Origin: Geodermatophilaceae bacterium URHB0062
Lineage (GTDB): Bacteria; Actinomycetota; Actinomycetes; Mycobacteriales; Geodermatophilaceae
Length of the DNA stretch: 64,000 nucleotides
Direction: 5' to 3'
Assembly: GCA_000620185.1 (NCBI GenBank)
Contig: JHVO01000010.1
Span: forward strand, 62,001-126,000
This document shows, one piece after another, positions 55,330-64,000 of this stretch. How positions within the stretch are numbered: position 1 is the stretch's first letter; each line of letters begins with the position of its first letter. A program made the translations under genes and the position numbers. The notes beneath the pieces are model-generated. The model worked only from the letters and a program-made list of their open reading frames with translations. It was not told where the DNA came from and ran no database searches.

Positions 55330-57408
55330 TCAGATCAGATCGAGCGGGTCGAGCTGCACGCGGACGTGCTCGGGCACCTTCTTCGCGCTGCGCACGCCCT
55401 GCACCTCGGCGAGCGCCTGGGCCAGCGCGAGCCCCTGGTTGCGCGGGACCCGGAGCAGGTACCGCTCGCGCTCCCCCTCCTCGTGGGCACGTGGCGGCTC
55501 GGGCACCGGACCGAGGACGTCGGCGTCGAGGGGCAGCCGCAGCACCTCGAGGAAGTCCGACAGCGCGGCCGGTGAGCCGGCCACGGAGGCCATGCGCGTG
55601 GCCGGGGGGAAGCCCAGCTCCCGCCGGTCGGCGAGCTCCCGCTCGGCGAGCCAGGCCGGGTCCCACCGCACCAGCGCCTGGACGACGGGGTGCCCGGCGT
55701 CGGCGGCCACCACCACCTGGCCGCCCGCGGACGCCGGACGGACGAGGGTGGCCGCGTTGAGCCAGCGGCGCAGCGCCTCCTCCCCCGCCCGCAGGTCGGC
55801 CCGGCCGAGGAGCGCCCACGAGTCGAGCAGTAGCGCGGCGCCGTAACCGCCCTCGGCCACCGGCTCCGCGCCGGGGGTCGCGACGACGAGCGCCGGGCCG
55901 GCCGGCACGGTCGCGAGCACCCCCGAGGTGCTGCCGGAGGTGCGCACGACCGCGCCGGGGAACGCCCGCGCGAGCTCCTCGGCGGTGCGGGACTCACCCA
56001 CCACCGATGCGCGGAGCTTCGTGCCGTGGCAGTGCGGGCAGTCGAAGGTGGCCGCCGGCCGGGCGCACCAGCGGCAGGCCGGGATCCGGGCGCCGCCCGG
56101 CCCGGGCCGCGGCGAGATGCCGAGCGGGCCGGCGCAGTGCGCGCAGCGGGCCGGCGCACGGCAGCGCGCACACGCGAGCGACGGCACGTAGCCCCGGCGC
56201 GGCACCTGGACCAGAACCGGAGCGCCGCCGGCCAGCGCCCGGCGGGCGGCTTCGTGCGCGAGGGAGGGCAGCCGTGCCGAGCGGGCGGCCGGGTCGCGGG
56301 CGAGCTCGAAGTCGTCGCCGAGCGCCTGGATGCGCGGCGCGCAGGTGCGCACGACCGGACGGTCGGCGACCAGTTCGTGCGCCCACCCCGACTCCACCAG
56401 CAGGGCGGCCTCGGCCGTACGTGCCGTCCCGGCGACGACCGCGGCGCAGCCGTCGAGGAACGCCCGCTGGACGAGGACGTCGCGGGCGTGCGGATAGGGC
56501 GCGTGCTCGTCGGCGTGGAGGTCGTCGCCGTCGTCCCAGACGACGACCAGGCCGAGGTCGCGGACCGGCGCGAACATGGCCGCTCGCGTGCCGAGCACGA
56601 CCTGGGCGGCGCCGCGCGAAGCGGCGAGGAACTGCCGGTAGCGCTTCTCGGGGGTGTCGTCGGCCCGCAGCACGGTGAACGAGTGCTTCGGCAGCAGCCG
56701 CGTGGCCGCGTCGGTCAGCCGGTCGAGGTCCTTGCCGTCGGGGACGACGACCAGCGACCCGCGGCTCCCGGCCAGGGTCGCCCGGCACAACTCGACCAGC
56801 CGGGCCGGCCAGTCCTCGCCCGGCAGCGCGTTCCAGACCGCCCGCGGGCTGTGCCCCTCGGCGAGCGCGGTGAGCAGCGCCGCACCGGCCCGGTACCGCG
56901 CGAAGCCGGCAGGGTCCGGGGGCCCGGGCAATGCGTCGGGTGTCGGCGTCGGCCGCTTCTCGGGCGCGCCGCGGCGCGGTGGCAGCGCCAGCCGCAGGAC
57001 GTCGCTGAGCGTGCCCGCGTACCGGTCGGCGACCACGCGCGCGAGCCGGGCGACCTGAGGGGTGAGCACCGGCTCCCCCGACGGCACGTGCGAGAGCGGG
57101 GAGAGCCTGCCGGGAAATTCGCTGGCGTCGTCCAGCGAGACCACGAACCCGTCCAGCAGCTGGCCGCTGAACCGCACGCGCACCCGGCAGCCGGGCTGCA
57201 CGGTGTCGGCGAACTTGTCGGGCACCGCGTAGTCGAAGGGCCGGTCGAGGTGCGCCAGCGGCACGTCGACGACGACGCGGGCGACCCGCAGGCGGGCAGC
57301 CCCGTCGTCCCGGCCCTCGAGCCGCACCTCACCGCCCGCCGGTTCGGAGATCACGGGCGGGGACGGGACGGGCGGCACGGCGGCGACGCTACCCAAGGCC
57401 GCCGACAT
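55330..57408 (-). CDS. priA: PriA-like primosome protein lacking helicase motifs
   Basis: 692 residues. The N-terminal DNA-binding part (VARVVVDVPLAHLDRPFDYAVPDKFADTVQPGCRVRVRFSG, about 40-80) and the zinc region (CARCRAPARCAHC; CRWC; CPHC, about 400-450) are PriA hallmarks. The Walker A GxxGxGKT is absent where expected, and the DEEH box reads WDDGDDLHADEHAP. Such PriA proteins are normal in actinobacteria and are probably restart factors without ATPase activity. It is separated from metK by a hairpin. Confidence 0.9.
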   Translation of the reverse strand: MSAALGSVAAVPPVPSPPVISEPAGGEVRLEGRDDGAARLRVARVVVDVPLAHLDRPFDYAVPDKFADTVQPGCRVRVRFSGQLLDGFVVSLDDASEFPGRLSPLSHVPSGEPVLTPQVARLARVVADRYAGTLSDVLRLALPPRRGAPEKRPTPTPDALPGPPDPAGFARYRAGAALLTALAEGHSPRAVWNALPGEDWPARLVELCRATLAGSRGSLVVVPDGKDLDRLTDAATRLLPKHSFTVLRADDTPEKRYRQFLAASRGAAQVVLGTRAAMFAPVRDLGLVVVWDDGDDLHADEHAPYPHARDVLVQRAFLDGCAAVVAGTARTAEAALLVESGWAHELVADRPVVRTCAPRIQALGDDFELARDPAARSARLPSLAHEAARRALAGGAPVLVQVPRRGYVPSLACARCRAPARCAHCAGPLGISPRPGPGGARIPACRWCARPAATFDCPHCHGTKLRASVVGESRTAEELARAFPGAVVRTSGSTSGVLATVPAGPALVVATPGAEPVAEGGYGAALLLDSWALLGRADLRAGEEALRRWLNAATLVRPASAGGQVVVAADAGHPVVQALVRWDPAWLAERELADRRELGFPPATRMASVAGSPAALSDFLEVLRLPLDADVLGPVPEPPRAHEEGERERYLLRVPRNQGLALAQALAEVQGVRSAKKVPEHVRVQLDPLDLI

Positions 57409-57422
57409 CCCCGGCGCTGTGC

Positions 57423-57460
57423 GCTGACGGCGGGTTCCCGCCGGGGAACCCGCCGTCAGC
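57423..57460. terminator. Perfect 17-bp hairpin between metK and priA
   Basis: GCTGACGGCGGGTTCCC (57423-57439), loop GCCG, then GGGAACCCGCCGTCAGC (57444-57460). Directly after the metK stop in the direction of transcription. The strongest hairpin in the window. Confidence 0.75.
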
Positions 57461-57481
57461 GGACAGTGCCCGTGGTCGGCG

Positions 57482-58675
57482 TTACGCCCCGACGGCCGCG
57501 CGGAGCGCCTCGACGCGGTCGGTCCGCTCCCACGGGAGCTCGACGTCGGTGCGGCCGAAGTGCCCGTAGGCGGCGGTCGGCGCGTAGATCGGCCGGAGCA
57601 GGTCGAGGTCGCGGACGATCGCGCCCGGACGCAGGTCGAACACCGAGCTGATCGCCTTCTCGAGGACGTCGTCGGCCACCGTGCCCGTGCCGAACGTCTC
57701 GACGAACAGGCCGACCGGGTGCGCGGCCCCGATCGCGTAGGCGACCTGCACCTCGCAGCGCTTGGCCAGGCCCGCGGCCACGACGTTCTTGGCCACCCAG
57801 CGCATCGCGTAGGCGCCGGAGCGGTCGACCTTCGACGGATCCTTGCCCGAGAAGGCACCGCCGCCGTGCCGCGCCATGCCGCCGTAGGTGTCGACGATGA
57901 TCTTCCGACCGGTCAGGCCCGCGTCGCCCATGGGGCCGCCGATGACGAACTTGCCGGTCGGGTTCACCAGCAGTCGATAGCCGTCGGTGGGCAGGCCGAG
58001 GGCGGCCAGCTCCGGCTCGACCACGAGCTCCTTGATGTCGGGGGTGAGCAGCTGCTCGATCGAGATGTCCTCGGCGTGCTGCGAGGAGACGACGACGGTG
58101 TCGACGGCGACCGGCTGGTCGTCCTCGTAGACGACCGTCACCTGGGTCTTGCCGTCGGGGCGCAGGTAGGGCACCGAGCCGTCCTTGCGGACCGCGGACA
58201 GGCGCCGCGCCAGGCGGTGGGCCAGGGCGATCGGCAGCGGCATGAGCTCGGGGGTCTCGTCGGTCGCGTAGCCGAACATCAGGCCCTGGTCGCCGGCGCC
58301 CTGGCGGGCGATCTCGTCCTCGTCGGTGTGCGTGCGCGCCTCGTAGGCGGTGTCCACACCCTGGGCGATGTCCGGCGACTGCGCGCCGATGGAGACGCTG
58401 ACGCCGCAGGAGGCCCCGTCGAACCCCTTGCGGGAGGAGTCGTAGCCGATGCGCAGGACGGTGTCCCGCACGATCGAGGCGATGTCCACGTACCCGGCGG
58501 TGGTGACCTCGCCGGCGATGTGCACCTGGCCAGTGGTGATCAGGGTCTCGACCGCAACGCGGCTGCGCGGGTCCTGCGCGAGCATGGCGTCGAGGATCGA
58601 GTCGCTGATCTGGTCGGCGATCTTGTCCGGGTGGCCCTCGGTCACCGACTCGGACGTGAAGAGGCGGCGTGACAC
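57482..58675 (-). CDS. metK: S-adenosylmethionine synthase
   Basis: 397 residues. [21 protein letters not shown], '[24 protein letters not shown]', '[21 protein letters not shown]' and '[33 protein letters not shown]' are all MetK signatures. Makes SAM from methionine and ATP. Encoded in the conserved coaBC-metK-priA order. Confidence 0.98.
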   Translation of the reverse strand: MSRRLFTSESVTEGHPDKIADQISDSILDAMLAQDPRSRVAVETLITTGQVHIAGEVTTAGYVDIASIVRDTVLRIGYDSSRKGFDGASCGVSVSIGAQSPDIAQGVDTAYEARTHTDEDEIARQGAGDQGLMFGYATDETPELMPLPIALAHRLARRLSAVRKDGSVPYLRPDGKTQVTVVYEDDQPVAVDTVVVSSQHAEDISIEQLLTPDIKELVVEPELAALGLPTDGYRLLVNPTGKFVIGGPMGDAGLTGRKIIVDTYGGMARHGGGAFSGKDPSKVDRSGAYAMRWVAKNVVAAGLAKRCEVQVAYAIGAAHPVGLFVETFGTGTVADDVLEKAISSVFDLRPGAIVRDLDLLRPIYAPTAAYGHFGRTDVELPWERTDRVEALRAAVGA

Positions 58676-58754
58676 TCGGTTCTCCCTCAGGTGGGTGGAG
58701 GTCGGCGGCGCGACCCGGTTCCCCGAAGGCTACCGGCGCACGCTGGGAGGTAGC

Positions 58755-59984
58755 TCAGTCAGTCCCGCGAGACGCACCCAGGCGGGTGGATATCGCGGCC
58801 CAGATACCCGCGGCCACGGCGTCCTTGCCGCCGTGCGGCACGTCGGTCACCGAGCCGTCGGCACCCAGGACGACGACGGCGTTGTCCGGTCGGCCGAAGA
58901 CCTGACCGGCCGAGACGTCGTTGACGACCAGCAGGTCGCAGCCCTTGCGGGCCAGCTTCGCGCGGGCGTGGGTCAGCACGTCGCCCTCGTCGTCGCCGGT
59001 CTCGGCGGCGAAGCCGACGACGAGCCGGCCCGGCGCGCGCTCGGCCACCAGCTCGACGAGGACGTCGGGGTTGCGGGCCAGTGGCACCGCGGTCGGCTCG
59101 GCGGCCGAGCCCTTCTTCAGCTTGGTGGCGGCCTCGGTCGCGGGCCGGAAATCGGCGACCGCGGCGCTCATCACGACGACGTCGGCCTCCTTGGCCTCCG
59201 CGTGCATCGCCGTCCGCAGCTCCTCCGCCGTCCCGACCGGGACGACGCGGACGCCGAAGGGGGCCGGCACCTCCACGTTGGCCGCGACCAGCACCACCTC
59301 GGCGCCGCGGGCGGCGGCGACCCGCGCCAGCGCCCAGCCCTGCTTGCCCGACGACCGGTTGCCCAGGTAGCGGACGGGGTCCAGCGGCTCGCGGGTGCCA
59401 CCGGCGCTGATGACGACGCGGCGCCCGCTCAGGTCGTGGGCCAGCGCGCCGGCGCCGTGCTCGAGCACCACGCCGGCCAGCGCCGCGATGTCGGCGGGCT
59501 CGGGCAGCCGCCCGGGGCCGGAGTCGGGGCCGGTGAGCCGGCCGACCGCCGGGGGCAGCACCACGGCACCACGCCGGCGCAGCGTGGCGACGTTCTCCTG
59601 CGTGGCCGGGTGCAGCCACATCTCGGTGTGCATGGCCGGCACGAACACCACCGGGCACGAGGCGGTCAGCAGGGTGGCGGTGAGCAGGTCGTCGGCCCGG
59701 CCGATGGCGGCGCGGGCGAGCAGGTCGGCGGTGGCCGGCGCGACGACCACGAGGTCGGCGTTCTGCCCGATGCGCACGTGCGCGACCTCGGGGACGTCGG
59801 ACCAGACGTCGGTGGTCACCGGGTTGCCCGACAGCGCCTCGAAGGTCGCCGCGCCCACGAAGTGCAGCGCACCGGGGGTGGGGACGACGCGGACGTCGTG
59901 CCCGGCCTCGGTGAACGCCCGCAGCAGGAGCGCCGCCTTGTACGCGGCCACTCCCCCGCTCACACCCAGGACGATCGAGCTCAT
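58755..59984 (-). CDS. coaBC: Bifunctional phosphopantothenoylcysteine decarboxylase/synthase
   Basis: 409 residues. CoaC half: LGVSGGVAAYKAALLLRAF, 'ARAAIGRADDLLTATLL' and PAMHTEMW (PxMNxxMW with His for Asn). CoaB half: VVISAGGTREPLDPVRYLGNRSSGKQG (about 195-222) and 'SAAVADFRP'. The loop that carries the CoaC Cys in E. coli (ACGD..GxGR) reads TGPDSGPGR, as in mycobacterial forms. Coenzyme A synthesis. Confidence 0.95.
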   Translation of the reverse strand: MSSIVLGVSGGVAAYKAALLLRAFTEAGHDVRVVPTPGALHFVGAATFEALSGNPVTTDVWSDVPEVAHVRIGQNADLVVVAPATADLLARAAIGRADDLLTATLLTASCPVVFVPAMHTEMWLHPATQENVATLRRRGAVVLPPAVGRLTGPDSGPGRLPEPADIAALAGVVLEHGAGALAHDLSGRRVVISAGGTREPLDPVRYLGNRSSGKQGWALARVAAARGAEVVLVAANVEVPAPFGVRVVPVGTAEELRTAMHAEAKEADVVVMSAAVADFRPATEAATKLKKGSAAEPTAVPLARNPDVLVELVAERAPGRLVVGFAAETGDDEGDVLTHARAKLARKGCDLLVVNDVSAGQVFGRPDNAVVVLGADGSVTDVPHGGKDAVAAGIWAAISTRLGASRGTD

Positions 59985-60001
59985 GACGTCATTGTCCCGA
60001 C

Positions 60002-60042
60002 ATGACGACGCACCCGGCAGCACGTGCCGGGTGCGTGGTCAT
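60002..60042. terminator. Long hairpin between rpoZ and coaBC
   Basis: Arms ATGACGACGCACCCGGCA (60002-60019) and TGCCGGGTGCGTGGTCAT (60025-60042) pair over 17 of 18 bases around a 5-nt loop. It follows rpoZ on the minus strand. Confidence 0.7.
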
Positions 60043-60093
60043 CACTTCGGGCTGGACGGGAGCTCGTGTTCCGGTTCCCCAGCGGAGCTGTGA

Positions 60094-60357
60094 TCAGTTC
60101 TCGCCCGCGGTGTGGGTCAGCAGACCCTCGTTGATCTCGCGGAGCGCGATCGACAGGGGCTTCTCCTGCGGCGCGGTGTCGACCAGGGGGCCGACGTACT
60201 CGAGCAGGCCCTCGGAGAGCTGGCTGTAGTAGGCGTTGATCTGGCGGGCGCGCTTGGCGGCGAAGATGACCAGGCCGTACTTGCTGCTGGTGCGCTCGAG
60301 CAGCTCGTCGATCGGCGGGTTGGTGATGCCCTCGGGGGCAGGTGCGACTCCGGACAC
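60094..60357 (-). CDS. rpoZ: RNA polymerase omega subunit
   Basis: 87 residues. [38 protein letters not shown] is the actinobacterial omega signature. It helps assemble RNA polymerase. It sits between gmk and coaBC, as in mycobacteria, 78 nt after gmk. Confidence 0.96.
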   Translation of the reverse strand: MSGVAPAPEGITNPPIDELLERTSSKYGLVIFAAKRARQINAYYSQLSEGLLEYVGPLVDTAPQEKPLSIALREINEGLLTHTAGEN

Positions 60358-60434
60358 GGGCGGGCGTGCTCCTCATTCGATAACGGGAGGAAGCGGCCGG
60401 CGGGGACCGTCGGCGACACTCTTCCTCGGGGGCG

Positions 60435-61022
60435 CTACTCCCCTGGCACGAGGCCGGGCGAGGGCGCAGTCAGCAATCCTACCAATTCATCGGCAGCACG
60501 GGCCACGTCGTCGTTGACCACGACGACGTCGAACTCGCCGGACGCGTCCAGCTCGGCCTGGGCGAGCCGCAGCCGGCGCTCCTGCACGGCCGGCGGCTCC
60601 GACCCGCGACCGGCCAGCCGGCTGACCAGCTCGGCCCACGTGGGCGGTGCCAGGAAGACGAGCTGGGCTTCGGGATCGCGCTCGCGCACCTGCCGCGCAC
60701 CCTGCAGCTCGATCTCCAGCAGCGCCGGTGCCCCCGTGGCGAGCCGCCTGCGCAGCGGCTCCACCGGCGTGCCGTAGCGATGTCCCGCGTACTCGGCCCA
60801 CTCCAGCAGGCCGTCGTGCTCGATCAACCGGTCGAAGTCGGCGTCGTCCACGAAGTGGTAGTGGACGCCGTCCTGTTCGCCCGGCCGCGGGCGGCGGGTG
60901 GTCACCGACACCGACACCCACACGTCGGGGTGCCGCTTCCGTACCTCGGCCACGACCGTGCCCTTGCCGACCCCGGAAGGCCCGGAGAGCACGGTGAGCC
61001 GTGCGGTGGTGCCAGTTGCCAC
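60435..61022 (-). CDS. gmk: Guanylate kinase
   Basis: 195 residues. P-loop [16 protein letters not shown] (about 13-28), '[21 protein letters not shown]' (GMP binding), '[10 protein letters not shown]' and '[14 protein letters not shown]'. Phosphorylates GMP with ATP. Confidence 0.97.
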   Translation of the reverse strand: MATGTTARLTVLSGPSGVGKGTVVAEVRKRHPDVWVSVSVTTRRPRPGEQDGVHYHFVDDADFDRLIEHDGLLEWAEYAGHRYGTPVEPLRRRLATGAPALLEIELQGARQVRERDPEAQLVFLAPPTWAELVSRLAGRGSEPPAVQERRLRLAQAELDASGEFDVVVVNDDVARAADELVGLLTAPSPGLVPGE

Positions 61023-61066
61023 TCGTCGTCCTCGACAGGAGAGTCCGCGCGCCGGACGCCGACCTC

Positions 61067-61393
61067 TCAGACGACCTTCTCGTCCTTGAACTCGGCCTCG
61101 AGCGCCTTCCGCTGGTTCGCCCCCAGGCCGCGCACACGGCGGGTCGGGGAGATCTCCAGGCGCTCCATGATCTTCGCAGCACGGGCCTTGCCGACTCCGG
61201 GCAGGGACTCCAGGACGGCCGAGACGCGCATCTTGCCGATCACCTCATCGGTCTCGCCCTGCTTCAGGACGTCGCCGACCGTCGCACCCTTGCTCTTGAG
61301 CCGCTCGCGCAGCTCGGCGCGCGCCTTGCGAGCGGCGGCAGCCTTCTCGAGGGCAGCTGCGCGTTGTTCCGGGGACAGGTCAGGCAGGGGCAT
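61067..61393 (-). CDS. mihF: Actinobacterial integration host factor
   Basis: 108 residues. [36 protein letters not shown] is a basic helix, followed by the helix-two-turn-helix [31 protein letters not shown] (about 65-95). Nucleoid-associated DNA-bending protein specific to Actinobacteria. The frame stays open upstream, but [10 protein letters not shown] is the conserved start. Confidence 0.96.
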   Translation of the reverse strand: MPLPDLSPEQRAAALEKAAAARKARAELRERLKSKGATVGDVLKQGETDEVIGKMRVSAVLESLPGVGKARAAKIMERLEISPTRRVRGLGANQRKALEAEFKDEKVV

Positions 61394-61708
61394 GGTCGAC
61401 CCAATCGTGTTGTCGCGGGCCGTGGTTAGACCCGTTCGGTGGCTCGTTTTCATCGGTGGATGGGCTCGCTTCTGAGCCTCTCGGTCACCGTAGTTCCCGG
61501 CAAATCCGCTGGTCACCCGCCTTTGTCACGGCAATCGATCTCTCGCGTGCCGGGCCCCTTCACACGGAGTTGACCCCAGCGGTGACCATGGGTGATCTGC
61601 GCAGGTCAGACCGCCTTTCGCCCGAAGGTGTTTCGGAACAGTCACTGGATCGGTCCGACCGGCGACGCACCGCGACACGCCGGTGCGCGACACGCCGAAG
61701 GCGATCCG
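61394..61708. other. 315-nt intergenic region between mihF and pyrF
   Basis: No gene seen. It should contain the mihF promoter (61394-61500) and the 3' end of the pyr unit. A CGCACCG/CGGTGCG hairpin (61666-61687) is a weak terminator candidate for pyrF. A GACACGCC direct repeat surrounds it. Confidence 0.4.
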
Positions 61709-62587
61709 TCAGGCGGCCAGTTCCCTCGTCCAGCGCTCCGCGGCGGCCCGCAGCGCAGCCGGGTCGGGGCCCGCGGCCAGGACGTGGCGCGACACCGTGG
61801 GGACGACGGCCCGGTCGGTGCCGAACAACCGGCGGAGATCCGCGACCGACCCGCCCTGGGCTCCGAGGCCCGGGGCGAGGATCGGCCCGCCCAGGCCGTC
61901 GAGCTCGACGTCCATCTCCGACAGGGTCGCGCCGACGACGACGCCGAAGGAGCCCGTCGTGGGGCCGAACCGGCTCGCCAGGTCGCGCACGGCGCCGATG
62001 TCGGGCAGCGGATCACCGACGACCCAGCCCGGGGTGTTCCAGCCGCGCACGGTGTCGACGACCACCTGCGCCACCGACCGCTCCCCCGTCGTCGCGTGCT
62101 GGAAGGTGCCGGCGTCGGGGTTCGAGGTGCGGGCCAGCACGAACAGGCCGCCGCCGCACTGCCGCGCGGTGTCCACCGCGGGCTGCAGGGAGCGCGGGCC
62201 GAGGTAGGGGCTGACCGTCATCGCGTCGACGGCCAGCGGGTGCTCGGGCCGCAGGTAGTCGCCGTAGGCGTCCATCGTCGAGCCGATGTCCCCCCGCTTG
62301 GCGTCCAGCAGCACCAGGGCGCCGGCGGCCCGGGCCCGTGCGACGGCGTCCTCCAGGACGGCGAGCCCCCGGGAACCGTGCCGCTCGTAGAAGGCCAGCT
62401 GCGGCTTGAGGACGGCGACAGAGCCCGCCAGGGCGTCCACGACGGCGTCGGTGAACCGGGCCAGGCCGTCGGGGTCGTCGGACAGGCCCCACGCCTCCAG
62501 CAGCGCGACGTGCGGGTCGATGCCGACGCAGAGCGGTCCTCGGGCGGCGACCGCGTCGGCCAGGCGCTCGCCGAACGGCGCGGTCAT
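61709..62587 (-). CDS. pyrF: Orotidine 5'-phosphate decarboxylase
   Basis: 292 residues, the longer form usual in actinobacteria and Myxococcus (type 2). GPLCVGIDPHVALLEAWGL, 'AVLKPQLAFYERHGSRG', VLLDAKRGDIGSTMDAYGDY (catalytic DxKRGDI) and 'APGLGAQGG'. Makes UMP. Overlaps pyrD by 4 nt. Confidence 0.96.
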   Translation of the reverse strand: MTAPFGERLADAVAARGPLCVGIDPHVALLEAWGLSDDPDGLARFTDAVVDALAGSVAVLKPQLAFYERHGSRGLAVLEDAVARARAAGALVLLDAKRGDIGSTMDAYGDYLRPEHPLAVDAMTVSPYLGPRSLQPAVDTARQCGGGLFVLARTSNPDAGTFQHATTGERSVAQVVVDTVRGWNTPGWVVGDPLPDIGAVRDLASRFGPTTGSFGVVVGATLSEMDVELDGLGGPILAPGLGAQGGSVADLRRLFGTDRAVVPTVSRHVLAAGPDPAALRAAAERWTRELAA

Positions 62588-63531
62588 GCGACGTCCCGGT
62601 GCGCGTAGCCGACGGCCTCGGTGAGGGTCGCGAACCCGCGGTCGGCAAGCGCGGTGGCCAGCTCGGCCGAGATCCGCGCCGGCGCGGACGGGTCGTTGAA
62701 GACCGCCGTCCCGACCGAGACGGCCGACGCCCCGGCGAGGACGAACTGGAGTGCGTCCAGACCGGACCGGATGCCTCCCATGCCCAGGATCGGGACGTGG
62801 GGCAGGGCCGCGTGCACCTGCCAGACGCATCGGAGCGCCACCGGCCGGATCGCCGGGCCCGACAGCCCGCCGGTGACCCCGCCGAGTACCGGGCGCATGG
62901 TGTCGGGATCGATGACCAGCCCCAGCAACGTGTTGATCATCGACAGCCCGTCGGCGCCGGCGTCGGCGCACGCCCGAGCGACGGAGACGATGTCGGTGAC
63001 GTCGGGGCTGAGCTTGGCGTACACCGGCTGGCCCGGGTCCGCGGCGGCGCGGACGGCGGCGATCACGTCGGAGGCGGCGACCGGGTCGCAGGCGAACACC
63101 TCGCCGCGGCTCTCGACGTTCGGGCAGCTGATGTTGACCTCGAGCCCGAGCACGCCGGGGACGCCGCGCAGCCGCTCGGCCAGCTCCGCGAAGTGCTCGA
63201 CCCGGGTGCCCGCGATCGACACGAACGCCCGGGCGCCTCGCTCGGCGAGCCAGGGCAGGTCGTCGGCGAGCAGGCCGTCGATGCCGGGCCCCTGCAGGCC
63301 GATCGAGTTGAGCATCCCGCTCGGGGTCTCGGCCATGCGCGGGGTCGGGCGGCCCGAGCGCGGGCGCAGCTGCACCGACTTGGTCACCACCGCGCCGATG
63401 GCGGTGAGGTCGACGAACGGCTCGAGCTCGCGGCCGAACGCCGAGCAGCCCGACGCGGTGAGCACGGGATCCGGGATCTCCACCCCGCCCAGTGCGGTCC
63501 GCATGTCCACTGCGGTCTCGACGGCGGTCAC
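62584..63531 (-). CDS. pyrD: Dihydroorotate dehydrogenase (class 1B type)
   Basis: 315 residues. LTASGCSAFGRELEPFVDLTAIGAVVTKSVQLRPRSG is the class 1 N-terminus, 'LEVNISCPNVESRGEVF' has the catalytic Cys, and 'PILGMGGIRSGLDALQFVLAGASAVSVGTA' binds FMN phosphate. The adjacent pyrK gene supports the NAD-linked class 1B. Confidence 0.94.
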   Translation of the reverse strand: MTAVETAVDMRTALGGVEIPDPVLTASGCSAFGRELEPFVDLTAIGAVVTKSVQLRPRSGRPTPRMAETPSGMLNSIGLQGPGIDGLLADDLPWLAERGARAFVSIAGTRVEHFAELAERLRGVPGVLGLEVNISCPNVESRGEVFACDPVAASDVIAAVRAAADPGQPVYAKLSPDVTDIVSVARACADAGADGLSMINTLLGLVIDPDTMRPVLGGVTGGLSGPAIRPVALRCVWQVHAALPHVPILGMGGIRSGLDALQFVLAGASAVSVGTAVFNDPSAPARISAELATALADRGFATLTEAVGYAHRDVA

Positions 63532-64000
63532 GGCGCCACCACTCCCATCGCGTCGGCACCGACGACGTCGTGCGGCAGCCGCCCCACGTCGGCGAAGCGC
63601 ACCCGGTCACCGCCGAAGACCGGTCCCTCGGTGCAGGACCGGGAGAAGCGGGTGCGCCCGTCGTCGCCGATCACCGGCAGCACGCAGGTCATGCAGACCC
63701 CGATGCCGCAGGCCATCGACTCCTCGACCGCCACGTACGAGGGGACGCCGCGCGCGGTGGCGGCGTCGGCGACGGCGCGGAGCATCGGCATGGGGCCGCA
63801 GGCGTAGACGACGCCGGCCCCGGCCAGCAGTTCGTCGACCGCGAGCGTCACCATCCCGCGCCGACCGGCGCTGCCGTCGTCCGTTGTGACCTCGACCCGG
63901 TCGGCCACGCCGGTCAGCTCCGGCACGGAGCACAGCCGGTCGGCGCTCGCGGCGCCGGCGACGGCGTCCACCGGATGCCCGTCGGCGCGCAGGCGCGCGG
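63528..64000 (-). CDS. pyrK: Dihydroorotate dehydrogenase electron-transfer subunit, partial
   Basis: The window ends inside this gene; 156 codons of the C-terminal part remain. It shows VYACGPMPMLRAVADAATARGVPSYVAVEESMACGIGVCMTCVLPV and the later 'RSCTEGPVF'. The cysteine cluster (C-x4-C-x2-C...C) binds the 2Fe-2S centre that passes electrons from FAD to PyrD. Overlaps pyrD by 4 nt. Confidence 0.93.
   Translation of the reverse strand, partial: ARLRADGHPVDAVAGAASADRLCSVPELTGVADRVEVTTDDGSAGRRGMVTLAVDELLAGAGVVYACGPMPMLRAVADAATARGVPSYVAVEESMACGIGVCMTCVLPVIGDDGRTRFSRSCTEGPVFGGDRVRFADVGRLPHDVVGADAMGVVAP

Overview
This is high-GC actinobacterial DNA, most likely from Geodermatophilaceae (Blastococcus, Geodermatophilus or Modestobacter type). 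The evidence is very high third-position GC, many GTG starts, ATGA/GTGA start-stop overlaps, an actinobacterial integration host factor (mihF), a short PriA without Walker motifs, mycothiol-dependent-isomerase-fold proteins, an SSI-type inhibitor, and the actinobacterial gene order pyrK-pyrD-pyrF / mihF-gmk-rpoZ-coaBC-metK-priA-def-fmt-rsmB-rpe-ribD-ribE-ribBA-ribH-hisE-hisG. The genus is an inference.

Layout. 0-6.3 kb: TauE/SafE permeases, a DUF1905 protein, an ArsR/SRPBCC/DinB-fold operon behind a clear operator, a secreted Asp-box (sialidase-like) protein, a membrane protein, a secreted HNH nuclease-like lipoprotein and a flavin-binding split-barrel protein. 6.3-13.3 kb: alpha-glucan/trehalose metabolism (GH13 enzyme, partner luciferase-like oxidoreductase, 4-alpha-glucanotransferase) with a threonine-aldolase-like enzyme and a LysE exporter. 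13.4-18 kb: small hypotheticals, a DUF998 membrane protein, an Acg-type nitroreductase and an F420/NADP reductase-like protein.

18.1-23.9 kb is an accessory stretch, visibly richer in A/T. It carries mostly single, mostly unrecognised + strand genes (DoxX, TPR, three unknowns, a VOC protein) and at least eight copies of an approximately 28-bp imperfect palindrome, all in one orientation, lying between genes like cassette boundaries. A second palindromic repeat family brackets the VOC gene. This array is the most unusual thing in the window.

24-46.6 kb: housekeeping-type oxidoreductases and a transporter, then a nitrogen-compound catabolic cluster. One four-gene operon encodes an NCS1 permease, a CodA-type cytosine deaminase, MmsA and a class III aminotransferase. 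A second unit encodes a ureohydrolase and a PuuE-like deacetylase, divergent from a PucR regulator. Two nearly identical 16-bp operators (TTGTCCAC-2nt-GCACAA) sit before the two units and probably define one PucR regulon, draining into malonate semialdehyde and acetyl-CoA. An XRE-HTH/MurA-like fusion diverges from the permease. Further on are an SDR, a three-domain ABM/SnoaL protein, an ECF sigma factor paired with a DinB/MDMPI-fold protein, DUF5995, a second PucR, a DUF2877 (AllH-like) protein and an SSI-type inhibitor lipoprotein.

46.6-64 kb is the conserved core on the minus strand: histidine, riboflavin, pentose phosphate, translation (rsmB, fmt, def), replication restart, SAM, CoA, omega subunit, GMP kinase, mIHF and pyrimidine synthesis. 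No tRNA, rRNA, CRISPR array, transposase or integrase was recognised.
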